The notes under the pieces: model-generated
Seen by the model: only the letters and a program-made list of their open reading frames with translations
What the model was told of the DNA's origin: nothing
Database searches by the model: none
Shown here: piece after piece, positions 58,210 to 64,000 of the stretch
Layout of the letters: every line of letters begins with the position of its first letter
Position numbering within the stretch: the first letter of the stretch is position 1
Origin: Phytohabitans sp037414955
GTDB taxonomy: Bacteria; Actinomycetota; Actinomycetes; Mycobacteriales; Micromonosporaceae
NCBI GenBank assembly: GCA_037414955.1
Contig: JBBEWH010000088.1
Span: 62,001 to 126,000 of the forward strand
Reading direction: 5' to 3'
DNA length: 64,000 bases
Position numbers and translations under genes: made by a program

Positions 58210-59169
58210 ATGGACGGCGGCACCTACTACACGATCGGTGACCTGGCCCGGCGGACCGGGCTGACGGTCAAGGCGATTCGCTTCTACTCCGACCGCGGGA
58301 TCGTGCCACCGGCAGACCGCAGCCCGGCCGGCTACCGCCGCTACGGCGCCGACGCCGCGGCCCGCCTCGACCTCGTGCGCACCCTGCGCGACCTGGGCCT
58401 CGGCCTCGCCACGATCCGGAAGGTCGTGGACCGCGAGGTCACCCTCCCCGAGGTCGCGGCGGCGCACGCCGAGGCGCTGGCGGTGCAGATCCGGCTGCTG
58501 CGGACGCGACGCGCGGTGCTCACCGCGGTCGCCCGGCGCGGCTCCAGCCCTGAGGAGATGGAAGTGATACACAAGCTCGCCACGCTCTCCGCCGACGAGC
58601 GTCAACGCCTCGTCGACGAGTTCCTCGACAGCGTCTTCGCCGGCCGGCGAGACGATCCCGGGCTTGCCGGCATCGCCCGCACGATGACCCCCGAGCTGCC
58701 CGACGAGCCCGATGACGCCCAGGTCGAGGCCTGGATACGGCTCGCGGAACTGTCCCGGGACCCGGATTTCCGCGCCGTCCTGCGGCGCACCGCCGAGCAG
58801 CACGCGGCCGACCAACCCGCGGCCTCGCCGCCGCGTCGGGACGTCGTCGCGGTCGTCCGCGACCAGGCCGGCTCCGCCGTCGCGGCCGGCGTCGACCCGG
58901 CCGCGCCGGAGGCCGGCGCGATCGTCGCGGCGATCGTCGCGTGGTACGCGGACGCCTGCGACCTTCCGGACGGCGCGGATCTCCGGCAGCGCCTGCTGAC
59001 CAGGCTGGAGACTGCGAACGACCCGCGCCGGGAGCGGTACGTCGAGCTGCTGTCCGTGGTCAACGGCTGGCCAGCGCCGGAGACCCTCACCGCGGTACTC
59101 GGCTGGTTCACGACCGCCCTCCACGCCACCCTCCCCGCGTCGTTGATCAAGGGAGATTCGTGGCTATGA
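58210..59169 (+). CDS. MerR-family transcriptional regulator
   Basis: 319 residues. MerR HTH (YYTIGDLARRTGLTVKAIRFYSDRGIVPPADRSPAGYRRYG), coiled coil near 85-105, then a 200-residue helical C-terminal domain of unknown ligand. The last nine or so residues (SLIKGDSWL) are coded by the left arm of repeat B2, so the natural stop was probably supplied by the inserted repeat. Confidence 0.9.
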   Translation: MDGGTYYTIGDLARRTGLTVKAIRFYSDRGIVPPADRSPAGYRRYGADAAARLDLVRTLRDLGLGLATIRKVVDREVTLPEVAAAHAEALAVQIRLLRTRRAVLTAVARRGSSPEEMEVIHKLATLSADERQRLVDEFLDSVFAGRRDDPGLAGIARTMTPELPDEPDDAQVEAWIRLAELSRDPDFRAVLRRTAEQHAADQPAASPPRRDVVAVVRDQAGSAVAAGVDPAAPEAGAIVAAIVAWYADACDLPDGADLRQRLLTRLETANDPRRERYVELLSVVNGWPAPETLTAVLGWFTTALHATLPASLIKGDSWL

Positions 59170-59218
59170 TGTCCGGATTTATCATGCCTTGATAACCACG
59201 ATTTCTCCTCGATCAACG
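59141..59218. repeat. Palindromic repeat B2 (78 bp)
   Basis: CGTTGATCAAGGGAGATTCG at the left and its near-complement at the right enclose ATGTCCGGATTTATC. It has exactly the length of B1 and lies in the opposite orientation. It overlaps the 3' end of the MerR gene and the space before the convergent phosphatase gene. Confidence 0.92.
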
Positions 59219-59268
59219 ACGAGAGGCGCTGGCGAGAGACCCGCGAGGGGCCCGCGAGGCGGCGTGGG

Positions 59269-59823
59269 TTACAGGCGGGGGACGCCGATTGGGGTGGCGC
59301 CGCCGGCGAGCCAGAGTTCGACACTGCGGGCGTACGCGCGCACGATGACCGCCTCCGCGCGGTGGCGCGAGATCAGATCGGCGGCCTCGTCCGCGGAGTT
59401 GCCGCGCAGCCGCAGGATCGCGTAGGCCAGCATGACGGACCGGCGGCGCCCCTGGTGACAGTGGATGAAGACGCGCGCCTCGGGATCGTCGGTCAGCACA
59501 CCGGCGGCGAAGTGCGCGGCGGCCGACCAGAGCCGGGGACGCTGACTCTGGCCGAAATCCAGCAGCGGCACGTGGATGACCCGTCCCGGGCCGAAGAGCG
59601 CGCGCTCGACGGCGAGGTCCTGCGAGATCCAGGTCTGCGCCCGCGAGCGGCAGTTCACGACGTGCGTGACGCCCTGGGCCGGCAGGCTGAGCAGGTCGAT
59701 CGCGAGCGGCAGGTTGCCCACCGCGATGCGCTCGTCGCCGATCCAGCTCAGCGGGGACACGTGCCGATCGGGCCGGTAGAACCGGGTGCTGTAGCGGTAG
59801 TACCGCTGCCGCCAATCCACCAT
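59269..59823 (-). CDS. Dual-specificity/tyrosine phosphatase-like protein
   Basis: 184 residues from ATG 59823 (a frame extending into repeat A4 is rejected). The CX5R loop is HCHQGRRRS with a general-acid region LLDFGQSQ upstream, and an N-terminal WIGDERIAVGNLPLAIDLL typical of DSP-type phosphatases. Cytoplasmic; the substrate may be a phosphoprotein, phospholipid or phosphoinositol. It follows the ABC exporter genes in the same direction but repeat A4 lies between. Confidence 0.85.
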   Translation of the reverse strand: MVDWRQRYYRYSTRFYRPDRHVSPLSWIGDERIAVGNLPLAIDLLSLPAQGVTHVVNCRSRAQTWISQDLAVERALFGPGRVIHVPLLDFGQSQRPRLWSAAAHFAAGVLTDDPEARVFIHCHQGRRRSVMLAYAILRLRGNSADEAADLISRHRAEAVIVRAYARSVELWLAGGATPIGVPRL

Positions 59824-59846
59824 CACCCGAGCGTACGTGGGCGCCC

Positions 59847-59908
59847 ACCCATGATCAGGGCGTCCCTCAAGTAGCTCTAACGACGTGAGGGACGCCTTGA
59901 TCACGGGG
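59847..59908. repeat. Palindromic repeat A4 (imperfect)
   Basis: CCCATGATCAGGGCGTCCCT pairs with AGGGACGCCTTGATCACGGG; the centre CTCTAACGAC resembles the other A loops. It sits between two minus-strand genes. Confidence 0.9.
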
Positions 59909-59943
59909 AGGGGGTCATGGGAGGAGGGGGCGCATGGGAGGGG

Positions 59944-61740
59944 TCATGGGGAGGGGGCGTAGGCGGTGGCCTGGATGCCGTACAGCTCGGCGTAGCGGCC
60001 GTCGCTGGCCATCAGCTCCGCGTGTGTGCCCGACTCCACCAGCCTGCCCTCGTCCAGCACCAGGATCAGGTCGGCGCCGGTCACCGTCGAGAAGCGGTGC
60101 GAGACGATCACCGTGACCGCGCCGGTGCGGGCCGCCAGCTCGCGGGCCCGCACCATGTACCGGGTGAAGATCGCGTGTTCGCTCGGCGCGTCGAGGGACG
60201 CGGTCGGCTCGTCGAGCAGGAACAGCAGCGGCTCGGCGCGCATCGAGGCCCGGGCCAGGGCGGTCTTCTGCCACTGGCCCTCGGACAGCTCGACGCCGTC
60301 GAACTTGCGCCCCAGCTGGGTGTCGAGGCCGTCCGGCAGCCGCCCCACCAGCGGCGCGGCGTCGGCGGCGCGCACCGCGGCGCCGATCCGCGACCGGTTC
60401 TCCAGGTGCGGCAGGTCGCCGAGGCCCACCGTCTCGCCGAACCGGATCTGGAACCGCCCGAAGTCCTGGAACGCCGCGCTGGACCGCGCCCGCCAGGCCG
60501 CCGTGTCTAGTTCGGACAGTGGAACGCCGTCGACCAGGATCGCGCCCGCGTCGGGGTGGTAGAACTTGCACAGCAGCTTGACCAGCGTGGTCTTGCCGGA
60601 GCCGTACTCCCCCACCACCGCCACCACCGACCCGGCCGGCAGGGCGCAGCTGACCTCGTCGAGCGCGCGCCGCTCGGTACCCGGATAGCTGAACGTGACG
60701 CGGTCCAGGACGATGCCGTCGCGCAGCACCGCCGGACTGGGCCGGACGCCGGCCGGCGCGGCGCGCGAGCGGGCGACGTAGTCGCGCAGCCACAGGTACG
60801 GCTCGATCAGCCGGGCGCCGGCCAGCGCCTCGCTGGCGCCCCACACCGCGTCCCCGACCGCCTCGCGCAGGGTGGCCGCGACGGTGATGGCGAGGACGAT
60901 GTCGCCGATCGTGCCGGTGCCTTGCCCGGCGCGGTACACGACCAGGGCCAGGCCGGCGGCGAAGCCGGCGGTGAACAGCGACCAGCCGGCGAGCTTCCAG
61001 CCGGCGGCGGCGACCCGGGCCCGGAACCAGCCGCGCACCACCTCCTGCCACGCCGCCGCCTGGCGGCGGGCCAGCTCCTCGCCCGCGCCGGCGACCCGGA
61101 TCTCCTTGCCGCCGGCCGCGTCGGTCGCGAGGTTAAAGAGGTGGCGTTGCAGCCGCATCGCCTCGGCGGTGTCGGTCTCCGCGCGGGTGACCAGCCGCCG
61201 CCCGCGGTGGTCGAACCAGATCGGCGCGGCGGCGAACGCCAGCAGGACCAGCAGCCACGGGCTGATCGTGCCGAGCAGGGTCAGCAGCAGCGCCAGCCGG
61301 ATCGCGGTGAACAGCGCGTCGACGGCCGACCACATGCCGAACATCAGGTCCCACGCGGCGTGCCGCACCACCGTCACCCGGTCCAGGAAGTCGGTGCGCT
61401 CCAGGTGGTCGAGGCCCTCCAGGTGGGCGATGTCAGCGTGGATCCGCCGGTGCAGGTGCAGCAGGCCGACCCGCTCGACGAGCAGGAAGTGCAGCACCGT
61501 GTTGACCCCGTTGACGTACAGCAGGACGCCGTAGGCGAGCGCGGCCACCGCCGCGCCGGTGAGCGCGGCGGCCTCGTCGCGGGCGATGATGCCGTCGACC
61601 GCGGTGCGCAGCGCCAGCGCGCTCACCGCGACGGCCACGGTGACCACCGTCTTGACCCCGAGCATCGCGGCGGTCGGCCCCGGCTGGTGCCGCCACGACA
61701 GGCCGAACAGCTCGATCCACAACCGCAGGTACCGGGTCAC
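59944..61740 (-). CDS. ABC exporter half-transporter (membrane and ATPase domains), second subunit
   Basis: 598 residues from GTG 61740, overlapping the partner stop by four bases. Six-helix membrane domain, then NBD with Walker A GEYGSGKTT, signature LSEGQWQK (Glu for the usual second Gly), Walker B LLFLLDEPTASLD and the His switch SHRFST. The pair with 61737-63566 implies a heterodimeric exporter. The substrate (lipid, peptide or drug) is unknown. Confidence 0.92.
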   Translation of the reverse strand: MTRYLRLWIELFGLSWRHQPGPTAAMLGVKTVVTVAVAVSALALRTAVDGIIARDEAAALTGAAVAALAYGVLLYVNGVNTVLHFLLVERVGLLHLHRRIHADIAHLEGLDHLERTDFLDRVTVVRHAAWDLMFGMWSAVDALFTAIRLALLLTLLGTISPWLLVLLAFAAAPIWFDHRGRRLVTRAETDTAEAMRLQRHLFNLATDAAGGKEIRVAGAGEELARRQAAAWQEVVRGWFRARVAAAGWKLAGWSLFTAGFAAGLALVVYRAGQGTGTIGDIVLAITVAATLREAVGDAVWGASEALAGARLIEPYLWLRDYVARSRAAPAGVRPSPAVLRDGIVLDRVTFSYPGTERRALDEVSCALPAGSVVAVVGEYGSGKTTLVKLLCKFYHPDAGAILVDGVPLSELDTAAWRARSSAAFQDFGRFQIRFGETVGLGDLPHLENRSRIGAAVRAADAAPLVGRLPDGLDTQLGRKFDGVELSEGQWQKTALARASMRAEPLLFLLDEPTASLDAPSEHAIFTRYMVRARELAARTGAVTVIVSHRFSTVTGADLILVLDEGRLVESGTHAELMASDGRYAELYGIQATAYAPSP

Positions 61741-63566
61741 AGCTCGCCCTCCTCGATGCGGTCGTCGTATCCGCGCCGGAAGCGCTCGGCCTGGATCGCG
61801 AACATCTCCGCGTATCCGCCGCCGCGCGCCATCAGCTCGTCGTGGCTGCCGGACTCGGTGATCCGGCCGCCGTCGAGCAGCACGATCCGGTCGGCGCGCC
61901 GGACCGTGGAGAGCCGGTGCGAGATCAGCACGACCGTGGCGCCGGCCTTGTGCGCCGCGATGCGTTCGAACACGTCGAACTCCGTGCGCACGTCCAGGTG
62001 CGCGGTCGGCTCGTCCAGTACCAGCAGCCGGGCGCCGGTGCGCACCGCGTAGAGGGCGCGGGCCAGCACCACCTGCTGCCACTGGCCGCCGGACAGGTCC
62101 ACCCCGCCGGTGCGGGAGCGGGCCAGCGGCGTCCGCCAGCCGTCCGGGAGCCGGTCGAGCACCGCGTCCAGGCCGGCGTCGCGCGCCGCCGCCTCGATCG
62201 CGGCTTCGTCGCGGGGCACGCTCGCGTGGCCGAGCGCCACGTTGTCGGCGGCGGAGAGGTGGTACCGGACGAAGTCCTGGAACACGACGGCCAGCCGCGC
62301 CCGCCACGCCGCCGGCCCGAGGTCCGCGATGTCCACCCCGTCGGCGGTGATCCGGCCGGCGGTCGGCTCGTACAGCCCGGCCAGCAGCTTGATCACTGTG
62401 GACTTGCCGGCGCCGTTCAGGCCGACCAGGCCGAGCAACTCGCCCGGCCGGATCTCCAGGTCCAGCCCGGTCAGTACCGGCCGCTCGGCGCCCGGGTATC
62501 CGAAGTGGACGCCCTCGAAGCGCACCAGCGGCGGGGCGTCGGCGACCGTCGCCCTCGTCGCCACCGGCGCGGGCGCGGCCAGCTCCTTCTCCAGCCGGGC
62601 GTACGCGCGCAGGCCGCCCACCGCGCCCACCAGCGAGTGCACGTCGCCGGCGAACACCTGGTACACCGCCATGCTGGCCGTGAACACGGCGGTCGCCACC
62701 CCGACCGACACCTGGCCCCGCGCGGCGGCGACCGCGACCGCGAGGTACGCCACCGCCACCGGCACCAGGACCAGCAGGCCCTGCTGCCACTGCCGCGCCA
62801 TCAGCCGGTTACCCAGTCCCCAGACCGGCTCGAACATGCCCCGGATGTGGCGGTCGGCGCGACCGACGGCGAAGTCGGCCAGCCCGAAGACCCGGATCTC
62901 CTTGCCGTCGGCCGGCGACGTGATCGCGTCCTGCCAGACCCCGGCGCGCATCCCCTCCACGATGCCCTGCCGCCAGGTGTCCAGCCAGAGCACCGCACCG
63001 CGCCGGTTGAGCTGCTGGTATCCCACCGCCGGCAGGATCAGCAGCGGGATCAGCCACCACGCGTACGCCGCCAGGAGCGCCGCCGCGGCGACCAGCCCGA
63101 TGCCCCGCTCGACGACGGCGAGCTGGGCGATGCCGCCCTGGCCCGGGCTCCGCTCGGTCCAGTTCTCCGGGTCGGCGCGGGCCTCGCGGATCAGCCGCTG
63201 CACGTCCGGCCGCTCCAGCGCCGCGATCGTCGGGCTGGTCGCGGTCAGCCGCGCCACATCGGCCCGGTGCGCGCCGTCGATGCGGGCCTCCGCGAGGAAG
63301 AACAACGGCCCGCGTACGGCTTGCAGCGCGTGCCCGACGAACAGCACCACCGCGAACGCGACCAGCGGCGCGGCGGCGACCGTGGTGAGCTCGGTGGCGG
63401 CCGCGCCCGCGACCCGGTTGACCAGCACCGCCAGCGCGACCGCGGTCGCGGCGGGCACGAGGCTCGACACCACCATGAGCAGCACCATCGCGGTGAGCAG
63501 CCCGGGGCCGGCGGCGCGCAGCGCCCGGAGCAGGCGGACCCGGTCGCGCAGGGCGACAGCAGTCAT
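61737..63566 (-). CDS. ABC exporter half-transporter (membrane and ATPase domains), first subunit
   Basis: 609 residues from ATG 63566. Membrane domain about 15-320; NBD with Walker A GLNGAGKST, signature LSGGQWQQV, Walker B LLVLDEPTAHLD and His switch SHRLST. The signature here is canonical, in contrast to the partner. No strong ribosome site is evident. The TetR-family gene upstream may regulate the pair. Confidence 0.92.
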   Translation of the reverse strand: MTAVALRDRVRLLRALRAAGPGLLTAMVLLMVVSSLVPAATAVALAVLVNRVAGAAATELTTVAAAPLVAFAVVLFVGHALQAVRGPLFFLAEARIDGAHRADVARLTATSPTIAALERPDVQRLIREARADPENWTERSPGQGGIAQLAVVERGIGLVAAAALLAAYAWWLIPLLILPAVGYQQLNRRGAVLWLDTWRQGIVEGMRAGVWQDAITSPADGKEIRVFGLADFAVGRADRHIRGMFEPVWGLGNRLMARQWQQGLLVLVPVAVAYLAVAVAAARGQVSVGVATAVFTASMAVYQVFAGDVHSLVGAVGGLRAYARLEKELAAPAPVATRATVADAPPLVRFEGVHFGYPGAERPVLTGLDLEIRPGELLGLVGLNGAGKSTVIKLLAGLYEPTAGRITADGVDIADLGPAAWRARLAVVFQDFVRYHLSAADNVALGHASVPRDEAAIEAAARDAGLDAVLDRLPDGWRTPLARSRTGGVDLSGGQWQQVVLARALYAVRTGARLLVLDEPTAHLDVRTEFDVFERIAAHKAGATVVLISHRLSTVRRADRIVLLDGGRITESGSHDELMARGGGYAEMFAIQAERFRRGYDDRIEEGEL

Positions 63567-63639
63567 ATAGCTAAATCCCCCGATAGGCGACCCTCACCAT
63601 ATCGCCGCCCGGAAACCCCACCAACCGCATTATCACCCT

Positions 63640-63695
63640 CATGATCAGGGCGTCCCTCAAGTAGTTCTCACTACTTGAGGGACGCCCTGATCATG
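63640..63695. repeat. Palindromic repeat A5 (perfect 25-bp arms, 6-base loop)
   Basis: CATGATCAGGGCGTCCCTCA plus five bases (63640-63664) pair exactly with 63671-63695. Its right edge contains the stop codon of the TetR-family gene. It separates that gene from the exporter genes. Confidence 0.95.
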
Positions 63696-64000
63696 GAGTG
63701 GGGGTGCGGAGGGCGCGGAGGACGAGGTCGACCACGGCGTCGAACTCGGCGTCGATGCCGGGGCGCCGCCACTCCGCGGCGTGCGCCGGGTGGCGGAAGC
63801 GGGTCGTGGCGTCGAGCACCGCGCGGGCGGCGGTCTCGACCGGCCGCGGCGCGAACGCTCCCCGATCCATGCCCTCCTGGACGATCGCGGTGAGGTGGCT
63901 GGTGAGCAGCGCGTAGTGCCGGTCGATCAACGTGCTGTGCTCGCCCACCAGCACCAGGTAGGTGGCGAACAGCTCCGGGTCGTCGCCCAGCTTGCGCCGC
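63691..64000 (-). CDS. TetR-family regulator, C-terminal part only
   Basis: The last 102 codons of a gene entering from the right edge. The helical ligand/dimer domain is recognisable (LGDDPELFATYLVLVGEH, ALLTSHLTAIVQEGMDRGAF, ETAARAVLDATTRFRHPAH, FDAVVDLVLRAL); the DNA-binding domain is outside the window. It is upstream of and in line with the ABC exporter genes. Confidence 0.85.
   Translation of the reverse strand, partial: RRKLGDDPELFATYLVLVGEHSTLIDRHYALLTSHLTAIVQEGMDRGAFAPRPVETAARAVLDATTRFRHPAHAAEWRRPGIDAEFDAVVDLVLRALRTPTP

Noticed and set aside
1..64000. tRNA, rRNA, phage or insertion-sequence genes
   Set aside because: No transposase, integrase, cloverleaf or rRNA sequence was recognised; the only mobile-looking items are the short palindromes.

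Overview
The window is GC-rich with strongly GC3-biased codons, GTG starts, lipoprotein and twin-arginine signals, and many RICIN/CBM13-tagged secreted enzymes. This points to a filamentous actinomycete, most likely of the Micromonosporaceae (inference; no rRNA or tRNA gene is present to confirm it).

Positions 1-40.4 kb form one large plant-polysaccharide utilisation region. It starts with an operon (minus strand) for an enolase-superfamily acid-sugar dehydratase and a MalEFG-type importer, divergent from a FadR-type regulator (3929). Next come a GH6 cellobiohydrolase with CBM2, a secreted beta-helix (GH141-like) enzyme, and a ribose-type (CUT2) import operon with a ketose-3-epimerase-like isomerase. 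The core is two convergent operons, 15504-22025 (+) and 31257-22474 (-), that meet at a perfect 30-bp palindrome. The first encodes ThuA-GSDH, GH54 arabinofuranosidase and a feruloyl/acetylxylan-type esterase. The second encodes GSDH, ThuA-DUF1080, GH95 fucosidase and a paralogous esterase. A second FadR-type regulator (31619), a GH5 endoglucanase, a second MalEFG-type importer and a second beta-helix enzyme complete the locus. Ten secreted enzymes carry CBM13 (RICIN) domains. Several promoters share a GTCATACG-type operator, often placed between the -35 and -10 boxes; another set shares GAT(A/T)CATCTGAT. Secreted enzymes would release oligosaccharides, the importers (whose CUT1 ATPase is not encoded here) take them up, and the isomerase and dehydratase feed central metabolism.

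Positions 40.5-50.5 kb hold an ECF sigma factor with a membrane propeller-like partner, a MerR regulator with a membrane protein, two Ser/Thr kinases (one with a CBM2-like ectodomain), and divergent ackA and pta.

Positions 50.5-56.8 kb hold a compact LacI-controlled operon for a CUT1 importer and a GH42 beta-galactosidase, with every gene junction overlapping by four bases. The remainder holds a secreted alpha/beta hydrolase, a MerR regulator, a dual-specificity-like phosphatase, a heterodimeric ABC exporter and the end of a TetR regulator. Two families of interspersed palindromic repeats (five A elements, two B elements) occupy gene boundaries; all but one lie in the second half.
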